DNA from: Athripsodes cinereus
Taxonomy: Eukaryota; Arthropoda; Insecta; Trichoptera; Leptoceridae
DNA: 64,000 bases
Assembly: GCA_947579605.1 (NCBI GenBank)
Contig: OX388318.1
Span: 26,336,098-26,400,097, forward strand
Reading direction: 5' to 3'
A model generated the notes under the pieces. The model searched no databases and was not told the origin of the DNA. It saw only the letters and a list, made by a program, of their open reading frames with translations. Both the position numbers and the translations under genes were made by a program. Below are positions 50,186 to 60,071 of this stretch, in pieces (positions within the stretch are counted from its first letter, which is position 1; each line of letters begins with the position of its first letter).

Positions 50186-51016
50186 AGCTACAAAATGTTT
50201 ACCAAAGTGTCTGTCCATTACTCTATTTAGGTCCATGTTGTTTTTGACAGAGCTGTCAATATGTGAACTATGGCGGGTGTTGCCATGATAGAAATTTTTT
50301 CTATGAAAATTATTTTGATTTTTGTGTTGCAACTGTTTGCTAAGATTGTCGAATTTCTCAGTTAATTCAATCACTGATTGCTGTAAGGAAATAACTTTAC
50401 TAGAATTTTTATCGTCTTTAGGTTGAATGGAAGCTACTTCTAAGGGTTTGTAAATTGATGAGACTTTGTCTGCTAAAATTGCAATTTCTTCTAAATTTCT
50501 GTTATCGCTTGTGATATGAGCTTGTACCTGTTTGGGCAATTGTTGCACCCACAAATATTTTATCGTGGTGGTATCTACGTCTAAACCGACGGCTAACATT
50601 TTCATTTCCCTTAATAATTGTGACGGCAATTTGTCACCTAGTTGAATCCCCGAGAAAAGTTTTTCTCTGCGATTATCTGGAGATTCGCCCATTCTTTGAA
50701 TGATTGCGTTTTTTAATCTGTTGTACATGGTATTACATCTGGGTAAAAATAAGATATCTGATACCTGACTAATATGTTCATGGTTGAGTTGAGCGACCAA
50801 ATGTGAATACCTGGTGTCTTCCGCCGTTATATTGGCTAATTCAAATTGGTTTTCTACCTGTAGAAACCAGAGTTCTACATTGTTTGTCCATATCGGTGGG
50901 ATTTTCACGGACACTCGTTCTGAAAATATCGGAAAATTTGTATTAATTGTTCCTTCACTAGTACTAGCTTTCGCTGGGTGAGAGGTTGAATCGAAATTTT
51001 TGTTAGGAGTTGTCAT
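50168..51016 (-). CDS. Gag-like capsid protein of the gypsy element
   Basis: An open frame of 282 residues that starts at a methionine. PPIWTNNVELWFLQVENQFE and LPSQLLREMKMLA-type segments are typical of arthropod Ty3/gypsy Gag capsid domains, which assemble virus-like particles in the cytoplasm. The end (HFVAARGGE) appears to be foreign sequence from the inserted element, so the natural C-terminus with the zinc knuckle is cut off and lies at 48147-48425. Confidence 0.75.
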   Translation of the reverse strand: MTTPNKNFDSTSHPAKASTSEGTINTNFPIFSERVSVKIPPIWTNNVELWFLQVENQFELANITAEDTRYSHLVAQLNHEHISQVSDILFLPRCNTMYNRLKNAIIQRMGESPDNRREKLFSGIQLGDKLPSQLLREMKMLAVGLDVDTTTIKYLWVQQLPKQVQAHITSDNRNLEEIAILADKVSSIYKPLEVASIQPKDDKNSSKVISLQQSVIELTEKFDNLSKQLQHKNQNNFHRKNFYHGNTRHSSHIDSSVKNNMDLNRVMDRHFGKHFVAARGGE

Positions 51017-52860
51017 TTTGTATCAAGTGTATGAGAAGAAAATTTGAAGTTAATTTTTAGAATTGAAAATATTTATTTTATTTTTGGATAAAATTAAATG
51101 GAATGTAAATTATTTGAATAAAATTGATTAATATACTTTCTTGATTGATTGATTGAAATGTTTGGGAAAAATGTTTGCAGATGAAAAAATATTTGTGACA
51201 ATAAAATTTTTTAGCAGAAAAAATTGGTACCCTGTCGACTGGTCTCAAACAGTGAATGTTCACAAAATATAATAATAATTAATGCTACTTACAAATAAAA
51301 TGCTTTGTGTTATATTTAAAATCTGGAACATACAATTATATAAATAAGTACCATAAGTTATGTTCTGCCTTTGGCAGATTTTTAAAAAGACTTGTAGTCT
51401 GAAATAAATAATAGTAAAATTATTAAAAAAATAATAAAAAAATATGTGGCATACAATATGTGGACGGTTTTCTGTTCTTTGATTGCTTAAAAATACGGAG
51501 CTAAAATATCTTTTAATGTATTTTGTTCCGGGACTCTATATGCCTGAAAACCGTTCACAGAGAACTCTTCTGAACGCAGCAGTAAAGGTGAATAAAATTA
51601 GGAATTGATTAATGAATTGTTGTTAAATAAATAAATAAATAAATAAAACGAATAGTAGAATAAAACATTAAATGTAAACAAATTTGTGTTATTCATTTCG
51701 CTAATGATCAGCACACATAGGGCACAGGTAGGTGAGGACCATTTGATTTTGATAGGTAGGTACGTACTTAAGCCATTAAACAAGTACCTACCTAACCAAA
51801 CAATATTACGTCGGTAGGTATCTCCATCTCTATGTTCTCATAATATTCCATATTATAGTATCCTTCTGAATAATGACCCCATTGTAAGTTATTATATACA
51901 TGTGTATATTATGTAGGCAGCTACCTATATGACGTACCTATAATATTATATTTAGATGAGGTGTGTATAGATTGATTATTTTATAATAATTATTATATTG
52001 ACTGCGCCACCTCCTTTGATGAGAACTTCTCAAAGATGACATCAGCTTAGGTACCTACTTAACCTATGTAGGTAGGTACCTAGGTACTGTATGAAGGTGT
52101 TTCTAAATAAAAATATTATTATCATAAAGTGGCTACCTACTAAGTGGATTATTTAAGAGAGACGTTTCTCATCTTCTAAGGATATAATAAATGATACATA
52201 ATACCTAGATAGATATAAAATATTTAAAAATGTTTCTCTGAAAAAAATTTAATATCAAATATAAAGAGCGCTTGTGTAGGTATTTGTTTAGTTATTATAT
52301 ATACCTATTTATTATAGGTAGGTACATACCTATGTACCTAAAGATCACATCACTAAATCACTGTTGTGTTATATAATTATTATATCCTATACAATGTACC
52401 TATAGCAATATGGGGAAAACTTGAGTAGGTGCTCATGTCAGAAATATAATATATTATTTCTTAATCCTAAACCTACACAAACAATATTATAGGCAAATAA
52501 CATAAATAATAAGTGGGTTGTTTATAAATTAAAATTTTATGTTTAAACTGAATTTATCAAGCAGCACGTTCCCAGGTGTCGACATACTCCAGATATCACA
52601 AGTCAATAAGGACGAATTTCGCAAAGACAATTTTACAATAGAAGATACGGCTGTCTATTGGCCAATAAAATTATACGTCTGGCTATTGGGCATCTTTTCT
52701 CCAATCACATATTCTGTTTTTATTGCATTTACCAATAACAGATCGATTTTTATCTATTGAGAGAGCTGGGTTGCCAGTTGCCACAAACCTGTTTGGTAGA
52801 TGCCATAGAGAAGAAATTAAAAGATATAATTAAGCGATTATTAAATAAAAATTGCATAAT
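51017..52860. other. Intergenic AT-rich region with TAGGTACC-type simple repeats
   Basis: The left part (51017-51600) should hold the gypsy leader and 5' LTR, but I could not mark its borders. Positions 51720-52400 are dense in TAGGTA / TACCTA words. No gene is seen; the open stretch at 52539-52760 has no recognisable content. Confidence 0.5.
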
Positions 52861-52890
52861 TTATTAATTTTTAACTAAACAACGCACAAA

Positions 52891-53592
52891 ATGATGGATG
52901 TGCAAGATATTATAACTAAAGTGAAAAATGCTGCATGTGCACTTTCTCAATTGACAACTGATAATACTAAGTTTACCAGGGATCTCATATCGAAGATCCA
53001 GCCAATATCAATAGAATTTATGGCGGCTATGAGCTTGGCAACTGCCAAGATAGCTAGCCAAGATGTAGAACTAAAACTACTTAAAGAAAGAATCGCATAT
53101 CTGGAGGGTGAGTCAAACACAAAGAAAAACAATACTGCAGATTTGTATGAGACTCTGACTGAATTAGCTGAAAGAGAGGAGCGTTCTAAGAACGTCATCC
53201 TTTTTAACTTGCCAGAAGTGGACCCAAAACAGTCAAATCGAGACCAAATGACAGAGGATAGTAAACAAATATCAAGTATGATACACAAGGTTGATGGTTT
53301 GAGCGATTTGCCAGTAGTAAAGGTGCAGCGCCTTGGTGTTAGACACAAGGACAAGACAAGACCCATAAAAGTCACATTCGGTAATAAAGAGGATGCTAGA
53401 ACCGTGCTTTTTAATAAGTTCAAGCTTCCTCAACATATAAGAGTCAAACAAGACCTAACTTCTGCGCAGAGAACTCAATTTAAAATATTATGGGAAGAAT
53501 TAGAAAGTAGAAAAAGGAATGGTGAGATTAATATTGCAATCAAGTTTTTCAACGGCTCGCCAAAGATCGTTCCTACTGGAAAAAAAAACTAA
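52891..53592 (+). CDS. LINE ORF1 protein, coiled-coil nucleic-acid-binding type
   Basis: A 233-residue frame. The N-terminal half (about 45-95) is rich in Leu/Lys/Glu heptad-like spacing (IASQDVELKLLKERIAYLEG), suggesting a coiled coil. Then comes a basic/mixed domain with ERSKNVILFNLPEVD and VVKVQRLGVRHKDKTRPIKV, the RRM-like region typical of CR1/Jockey-type ORF1 proteins without zinc knuckles. It probably packages the element RNA. It ends PTGKKN-stop, and the last three sense codons (AAA AAA AAC) form a slippery site described separately. The ATG at 52891 is followed at once by a second in-frame ATG. Confidence 0.75.
   Translation: MMDVQDIITKVKNAACALSQLTTDNTKFTRDLISKIQPISIEFMAAMSLATAKIASQDVELKLLKERIAYLEGESNTKKNNTADLYETLTELAEREERSKNVILFNLPEVDPKQSNRDQMTEDSKQISSMIHKVDGLSDLPVVKVQRLGVRHKDKTRPIKVTFGNKEDARTVLFNKFKLPQHIRVKQDLTSAQRTQFKILWEELESRKRNGEINIAIKFFNGSPKIVPTGKKN
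53583..53589 (+). promoter_or_regulatory. Candidate -1 ribosomal frameshift site A_AAA_AAC
   Basis: The heptamer lies exactly in the ORF1 frame (codons AAA 53584-53586 and AAC 53587-53589), one codon before the TAA stop. Slipping back one base enters the ORF2 frame (CTA at 53589-53591), which is open through 56441. ORF2 has no ATG ahead of its endonuclease start. A_AAA_AAC is a classic eukaryotic -1 slippery sequence. I did not find a convincing downstream pseudoknot by eye. Confidence 0.6.
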
Positions 53593-56441
53593 TTAATAGT
53601 ATAGATTGTTATTACCAAAATATTCGAGGGCTGCGCACCAAATTATCGTCTTTGCGTCAGAACATCCCACTTCTGAACCATTCTATATTCATTATTTCAG
53701 AAACATGGCTTGACACCTCAATAGGGAATTCAGAGCTGGGTTTCACATTCTATAACGTGTATCGCACGGACCGCAGCCATCAGACAAGCAACAAAAAAAG
53801 GGGCGGTGGTGTGCTTATAGCGATCAGGAAGAGCATTCCATCCTCATCCATCAAGATTAAAAGCAATAAAATTGAACAGTTGTATGTGATGATCCAAACT
53901 AATTCGGAAAAGATTATTATTGGATGTGTTTACATTCCGCCTTCATCCCCTGTTGATGTTTATAAGTGTTATTGTGAGGATTTGGAAAATCTTTACTCAA
54001 AATACCCACAAGCAAAATTTTATTTGTTCGGTGACTACAATCTGCCAGGAATAACGTGGTCTGTGAATGCAGAGGACAACCATATTAACAGGGATAACCA
54101 CGAGGGTGCTAAAGAAATTTTGGAAACTGCATATTTTCTTGGATTCAACCAGTACAATTATAATTACAACATCCAAAGTCGATTACTAGATTTAATTTTT
54201 TCCAATTGTGAATTCATAAAGGTTGAACACCCTAGCGAAGAACTTTTACCTCCAGATGCTTATCATCCTCCACTGTACACGGAGATTGAAGTTGGATCTA
54301 AGAATCAAAAGAAAGAAGTGAGTTATGTATCAAACTACAATAAGGGTGATTACGACGGTGCTATAAACTATCTCTTGAACTGTGACTGGACCTTTCTGCA
54401 AGATGAGAATGTAGAGTTTAATGTCGCAGTATTTTATGGAATAGTGTATGAAGCAATAAACAAGTTCGTACCGCTTGAGAAATGCAGAGATCATACTTTC
54501 CCGGTATGGTTTTCACCCGAATTGAAAAATCTTATAACGGAAAAGAAAATAACACATAAGATCTATAAGGAGACGTATGATACTAGGTATTATAAAAAGT
54601 TTACTGATTTAAGAGCAAAATGTAAAACATTGAAATCTAAATGTTATAGTGACCATATAGAGAAAGCTGAGGATATTACCGTAGATTCTCGAAGCCTTTG
54701 GAGGTTTCGTAAAACGTTAACAAATAGTGATTCTAGTTACCCATCCCATATGTTTCTTGAACGAACATGGGTAAATAATCAACAGAGTGTGGTTAATTTA
54801 TTTGCAGATTTTTTTAAAAATGTATATGAAGCGGATAATGGGTGTGTTGAAGAAATTCACATCCCTAATGGTCCATTAATAGATTTGTCAAGTTGTCATC
54901 TAGAAGCCGATAGTGTTAGAACTAAAATACTGAAACTTGACATTAATAAAGCTGCGGGGCCTGATAACGTACCTCCAATCTTCATAAGGAAATGTGTGGA
55001 TGCCCTCGTGGTTCCATTAACTGTAATTTTTAATAAATCCCTTGGGAAAGGTCACTTTCCATCATCATGGAAAATTGGAAATATAGTGCCTATATTTAAG
55101 AAAGGTGATAAAAACGATATAAGCAACTATAGGCCCATATGTATTCAGTCCACTCTTGCAAAATTGTTCGAATCTCTGGTACTGGACCAGATGATGCCAT
55201 CCGTTGTACCAGTGATAGTACCTCAACAACATGGATTCATCCCCGGTAGATCTACAATTACAAACCTATCAATCTATGAAGATTATATTGCTGAGAGCCT
55301 CGCCAAGGGGTTTCAGGTGGATAGCATTTACTTGGACTTCCAAAAGGCTTTTGATAAGGTTTCGCACAGCATATTGTTAGAGAAACTCTCGGTTCTGGGA
55401 GTGAATGACACTCTTTTGAGATGGTTTACTAGTTACCTGAATGGGCGATCATTACGAGTAAAAATAGATAATGTTTTTTCTCCCTATTTTACTGCCACCA
55501 GCGGCTTACCGCAGGGGAGCCATTTTGGACCAATTTTGTTTCTGCTTTTCATAAATGATGTTGTATCTGATCTGGGGGGTATAGAATTTTTGATATTTGC
55601 AGATGATATAAAAATGTATAAAAGAATTGAGTCAACTAAGGACTGTGACATGTTGCAGAGTAACCTTGAGAGACTAAATTTGTGGTGTCAGAGTAATAGA
55701 TTGTTCTTGAATGTTCAAAAGTGTCAATTTATCAGATTTGGAAGATTGAGGGGGTGTATCGATTTCGAATATTCTATACAGGGCTTCAAACTAACTAAAG
55801 TAACTGAGATTCATGATTTGGGAGTAGTTTTTGATGAAAAAATTACATTTATAAACCATATCGAGGAAATAACAGCGAAAGCAATGAAAACCCTTGGGTT
55901 TGTACTGCGTACAGTGACCGACTTTAAGAATTTGCATTCCATCAAACTTTTGTACACGTCACTGGTGCGTAGTCAGTTGGAGTACAACACACCCATATGG
56001 TCGCCTGCTTACGCTGTACATGTAAATAACATAGATCGTGTCCAGCGCAAATTTTTGCGATTTATAAATTTTAAATTGGGTATACCTAGAGACGAAATTA
56101 ATTACGAATATTTACAAACATATCTTCATATAGAAAATTTGTCAGATAGGAGAATCATGAACGATCTTATTTTATTGTATAAAATCATAAACAGTTGTAT
56201 TGACAGCCCTGAATTAACACAGTTGATAAGGTATAGGGTGCCTGGGCGATGTACTCGGGGCCGGGAACTGTTTTATTGTGACAATCACACAACTAACTAT
56301 ATAAGTAATACAGTGGTTCCCCGATTGCATCGCTTGGGAAACCAGTGCTTGAAATCGGTTGACATTTTTAACGTCAGTCTTCCAAATTTTAAAGAACAAC
56401 TTAGAGTCATGTTTTCTCCCTGTTGCCCTCAGGAGATATAG
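53592..56441 (+). CDS. LINE ORF2: AP endonuclease plus reverse transcriptase
   Basis: The open frame starts right at the ORF1 stop (reading INSIDCYYQNIRGLRTKLSS) and continues for about 950 residues. The endonuclease has YYQNIRGLRTK, ISETWLD, GGGVLIAI, VYIPPSSP and FGDYNLPGITW. The RT has NKAAGPDNVPP, GNIVPIFKKGDK, NYRPI, VPQQHGFIPGRS, YLDFQKAFDKVSH, SGLPQGSHFGPILF and the catalytic FADDIKMYKR. A connector and C-terminal part follow (VRSQLEYNTPIWSP, DRVQRKFLRFI). All catalytic motifs look complete. The first ATG lies well inside the endonuclease, so translation must begin by frameshift or re-initiation. Confidence 0.88.
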   Translation: MNSIDCYYQNIRGLRTKLSSLRQNIPLLNHSIFIISETWLDTSIGNSELGFTFYNVYRTDRSHQTSNKKRGGGVLIAIRKSIPSSSIKIKSNKIEQLYVMIQTNSEKIIIGCVYIPPSSPVDVYKCYCEDLENLYSKYPQAKFYLFGDYNLPGITWSVNAEDNHINRDNHEGAKEILETAYFLGFNQYNYNYNIQSRLLDLIFSNCEFIKVEHPSEELLPPDAYHPPLYTEIEVGSKNQKKEVSYVSNYNKGDYDGAINYLLNCDWTFLQDENVEFNVAVFYGIVYEAINKFVPLEKCRDHTFPVWFSPELKNLITEKKITHKIYKETYDTRYYKKFTDLRAKCKTLKSKCYSDHIEKAEDITVDSRSLWRFRKTLTNSDSSYPSHMFLERTWVNNQQSVVNLFADFFKNVYEADNGCVEEIHIPNGPLIDLSSCHLEADSVRTKILKLDINKAAGPDNVPPIFIRKCVDALVVPLTVIFNKSLGKGHFPSSWKIGNIVPIFKKGDKNDISNYRPICIQSTLAKLFESLVLDQMMPSVVPVIVPQQHGFIPGRSTITNLSIYEDYIAESLAKGFQVDSIYLDFQKAFDKVSHSILLEKLSVLGVNDTLLRWFTSYLNGRSLRVKIDNVFSPYFTATSGLPQGSHFGPILFLLFINDVVSDLGGIEFLIFADDIKMYKRIESTKDCDMLQSNLERLNLWCQSNRLFLNVQKCQFIRFGRLRGCIDFEYSIQGFKLTKVTEIHDLGVVFDEKITFINHIEEITAKAMKTLGFVLRTVTDFKNLHSIKLLYTSLVRSQLEYNTPIWSPAYAVHVNNIDRVQRKFLRFINFKLGIPRDEINYEYLQTYLHIENLSDRRIMNDLILLYKIINSCIDSPELTQLIRYRVPGRCTRGRELFYCDNHTTNYISNTVVPRLHRLGNQCLKSVDIFNVSLPNFKEQLRVMFSPCCPQEI

Positions 56442-57595
56442 GATATAAATGAATAAGCCACAATGTTTTTTGCTTTATTGTCTTCTTTTTTATTTGATTT
56501 TTGTTTCTGGTTTTTATTGTTGAGTTTTTAAGTATGTAAGTTGAAGCACCTGTTATTTCTATTGAAACTGTTTTATTGTTTATTGCTTGTGAGTTTCTGA
56601 TTGAGGTGTGTGAGTGTGTATGTGTGTTAATTATTATTGATGCTACCTTCAATGTCATTCACTATACAAGATGTGCCTTCATTATATATGTTTTAACGTA
56701 TTATATTTATTATTTTAAATGTGTATTGTTTTGTTTTGATTTATATTTTATTTTATTGACAATTGTTTTTTTTTTCTCTTTGTACAATTTAAATTGAATG
56801 TTGCAATTTTAATAGTTGCAGATTGGTTTATTATTCTCCATAATTTGATTTGTCTCTATAATTTGAATGTTGAGACGTATAAAAAAAAAAGAAATATTAG
56901 AATAATAACAAAGTTTATATGTTTGCTTTGTAATTTGTGACAAGTAAATTAATAATTGCTGTATTGTGTGATTGTTCGTATGGATGCCTACTAACTTGAA
57001 TTGTCTATAAATAGTGCCCATCCATTTATTTATACATGGTTGTTTTTATTGATGATATTTGGTTGCATTTTTGTTGTTGTTATTATTTTGGTTATATATA
57101 TTTGAATTACTTAACACCAATTTGTGAATTTGTATGTTTATATATGTATATATATTGTAAATGGCTATATGAGCCGTAAATTGAATAAATAAATAAATAT
57201 AATGTGATATTTCAGAATATTATTACGGGCTATATTGATTTAATAATGAATAAAATATCTACTGCTTTTTAACACCCATTCTTGTATAGGAAATCATTAT
57301 AAAATTCGACGGCAGGAGCGCAAACGTCATAAAATGAATAGGCACGCGAGACATGAAATTATTTGTAGATAGCTGTAAGTATAATATTATTATAAATGAT
57401 AGTTATTTCTGTTGACAACCTTCACATGAATCACGTAGGTACATTATGTGATATAGATATTAGAATAATGTCATTTTATTTATCATTATTATATTTATTT
57501 AATTATATATTATATACATAGGTAGCTGTATAATGTCAAAGGATGAAGCAGCGGCGGGCTTTTTATATTGGCCACGAAATTTAGAGCTAAATAAT

Positions 57596-57718
57596 ATTGA
57601 AATATTTTGTATAAATTAAAATAATTAAAAACACTGTATTTTCCACTTTTATGTATATTTAATAAATGTGGAAAATACAGTGTTTTTAATTATTTTAATT
57701 TATACAAAATATTTCAAT
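57596..57718. repeat. Hairpin, perfect 51-bp arms
   Basis: Arm 57596-57646 is inverted at 57668-57718 around a 21-bp centre. Very AT-rich; no target duplication resolved. Confidence 0.75.
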
Positions 57719-58959
57719 TAAAATGGAATTCCACAATATTCATCACGAAGTATTCCAAAAGTTAAATAATATTGATGGCCAAAATGTGCACCATTTTTCT
57801 TAAATTCCCATTAGGTTGGTATAATATATTGATTATGAATAACAACTTCAATTCCTTAAAAAGTGCTGAATAAGATGCAATAAGAAGGAAAAGAGATAAA
57901 AATATTTTCACGGGTCATCAGAATTTCTCTGAAATGTGTAACACGTAGATACGGTTGGAGGCAAATTTCCATTTATTTTAATTTACTTGGAGGTTAGATT
58001 TCTCTACGCTTTTCATTGAAATTAAGTTTGCAACAGATGCGTTTGACGTCGATAAATTTTAATTTGCAGTCTAGGTTTTTGCTTCTTTTCTTTCGTAAAT
58101 TATTGATTTAATCTCGAGGCACGTGATGATATTTTTGCATGTATGGGAAGCTCGCCACTGGGATGCAGGTAACCTATCCACCCATATATTACGCAACTAT
58201 TGTGCATGCATACTTACATTATATCTATAATACATAATTACCTATAATGACTACACTTAGGCTTATACCAGTGGCGGGACTAGGCTTTTCATGTTGGTCA
58301 TGGATTCTTATAACAAATGCGACACCTTTATAATATAAGATATCCATTATGGATTACATACCTCATTGCTGAATTTAGTATATTAAATGCTATATATGTG
58401 ATGTTTCACAATCACCTGTCTCTTAAATGATACTTGAAATCTCAGGTAGGAAACCTATATTTGTTTGCGAAGGCTTCATGGAGCAGTCTCTTATATAAAT
58501 AAATAAAATACAAGAAATACATATGTAATATATTATTGAGCAATTTAAAAGTTTTAAATTATTATTATTATACAATTCATATCGTACTGTAAAATTACAG
58601 TAAATAATTTAAATTCTTGCAATTGAAGCTTGCGCATCCATTATAATAAATTATTATTGATTCTGTATGACGAATGTTTCGAGTCACAAAAAACTATATT
58701 ATCCACTAACAGTTGCATGTAGTGAGTACCTACCTACAAATTATTCTTAACCAATACCAGTAAATAAGTAGGTAGAGTTACCTATATAATTCGTTGCGAA
58801 ACAACTCACATAAATATATTCGTATAGATACATAGGTACCTACACTATACTCGTACACTCAAAGGTTTTTCTTTTAGGTGGTGTTGGTTCTTCCAAATCA
58901 CAGACATATGTATGGGTAGGTATAATATGTAAATTTAACACACAAAACTACCTTATAAG

Positions 58960-59088
58960 GCTTAGAAAAGACAGCATCACCTCTTTTTCAATTTCTCTTA
59001 CATAACACACGGCCGTCTTTGAGAATTTGATCCACGTGGTCAAGCCACGTAGTTCTCGGATGCCTGCGCTTCTTCACACATAATAATG
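58960..59088 (-). pseudogene. LINE family A 3' fragment
   Basis: The minus strand encodes [20 protein letters not shown], closely matching [20 protein letters not shown] at 24551-24610. It is broken on both sides. Confidence 0.65.
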
Positions 59089-59448
59089 ACATTTTATATA
59101 GCGCCGTATTGTGATAATATCACTTCAAGGGTGCTTTACAACATCTAGGATCAATATCTAACATTGTAGTAATATAATGTATGGACATAGGTAATTTCTG
59201 CAGGCATCCAGAATTCATTTTCTTCTTTAATTCTATATTATGCGGTGCTTTTTGCATGTATGGCAGGCACGTTACTGGTAAATATCTACGTGACATTATA
59301 ATATTTGGTACATAATAATAATATATATTAATCTATATATGCAATTTAGAACTATGTTTTTGCAATACAATTAAAGTAAATAATATGGGAATAGGTTCAT
59401 AACTGTTGTGTGTATATAAAATTAAATGTATCTTTATAACATGTAAAT

Positions 59449-59635
59449 TGGTAGCCTGGAGGTAGAGTCTCGGCCTCGTGAACATGGGGTCGGTGGTTCG
59501 ATACCAGGTGCCGGCAAACTCCCCTTTCACGACACAAGCTTTTAGTAGCTTACTGTGAAAGGTGTATAAGGTTGTATTTGGGTTTATAACAAACAAAACC
59601 CAGATATATCTTTTTAAAAAAAAAAAAAAATGACC
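59449..59635 (+). mobile_element. tRNA-derived SINE, copy 2
   Basis: The head has an A-box-like TAGCCTGGAGG and a good pol III B box GGTTCGATACC (59495-59505). The body carries ACGACACAAGCTTTTAGTAG and the tail GTATTTGGGTTTATAACA, then a poly-A run of about 14. Relatives are at 13093-13266 and 27609-27692. Confidence 0.75.
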
Positions 59636-60071
59636 TGTACCGTAATTTATGTATAAATAAATAAATAACCACTTTAGTTATGGTGACAGTTATCTAATGG
59701 ACCACTCCCATAATATACATACGTGCATGTACCTACATATATAACTATAGGTACTTAGGTACCTAACGGTCGTGAGTGTCCTTCTTCTTAATAATAATTC
59801 TAATCTTATACCTACCTACATAACAATGTGTAACATGGTATATACATACTAGTGATGTAACGAATGTCTGATTTTGGATATTCGCGAATGCGAATGCGAA
59901 TGCGAATATTTCATGCCGACATTCGCGAATGCGAATGCGAATGCGAATATTGACTTGAAAATGGTATAGGAATTTGAAATATTCCAAAACTCCTCGGTTT
60001 TCTTAAAGAATATTTTCTTGCAATACCTTTTTCCACAATGTACCGGGTAAGTATCCGGTACTTTCACCGAA

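Larger units (their letters stand above)
45100..51016 (-). mobile_element. Ty3/gypsy retrotransposon, decayed
   Basis: In minus-strand order: Gag (51016-50168), a probable insertion (about 48390-50185), a zinc knuckle (48425-48147), then protease, RT, RNase H and integrase (48066-45168). The gene order PR-RT-RH-IN marks Ty3/gypsy; the Gag start (IPPIWTNNVELWFLQVENQF) and CFYHEQFGHKARKC resemble the CsRN1/Mag group. There is no envelope gene. I could not find LTRs: the 3' one may be in the gap, and the sequence right of 51016 gives no clear match. Two frameshifts and a catalytic-site change make it non-functional. Confidence 0.85.
52861..57205 (+). mobile_element. CR1/Jockey-type LINE with both ORFs open
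   Basis: ORF1 (52891-53592) and ORF2 (to 56441) are uninterrupted, followed by an AT-rich 3' UTR ending in GAATAAATAAATAAATA near 57200. The 5' end is not defined; it lies somewhere before 52891. No frame damage is visible, unlike every other LINE in the window, so this copy may be young and possibly active. Only assembly or population data could tell. Confidence 0.85.
57206..59849. other. AT-rich intergenic region with small repeats
   Basis: Contains a hairpin (57596-57718), a family A 3' scrap on the minus strand (58960-59088), a scrap with GCGCCGTATTG and TTCAAGGGTGC (59101-59140) and a SINE (59449-59635). TAGGTA-type words are common at 58700-58870 and 59700-59830. I see no gene. Confidence 0.55.

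Noticed and set aside
51017..51600. 5' LTR and primer-binding site of the gypsy element
   Set aside because: Expected here, but I could not find a matching second LTR or a primer-binding site I trust.
52539..52760. 73-residue open frame before the LINE
   Set aside because: No recognisable content and no regulatory context; perhaps chance in AT-rich DNA.
59449..59635. Functional tRNA gene
   Set aside because: Only A- and B-box-like parts are present; no cloverleaf can be drawn and a SINE body with poly-A follows.
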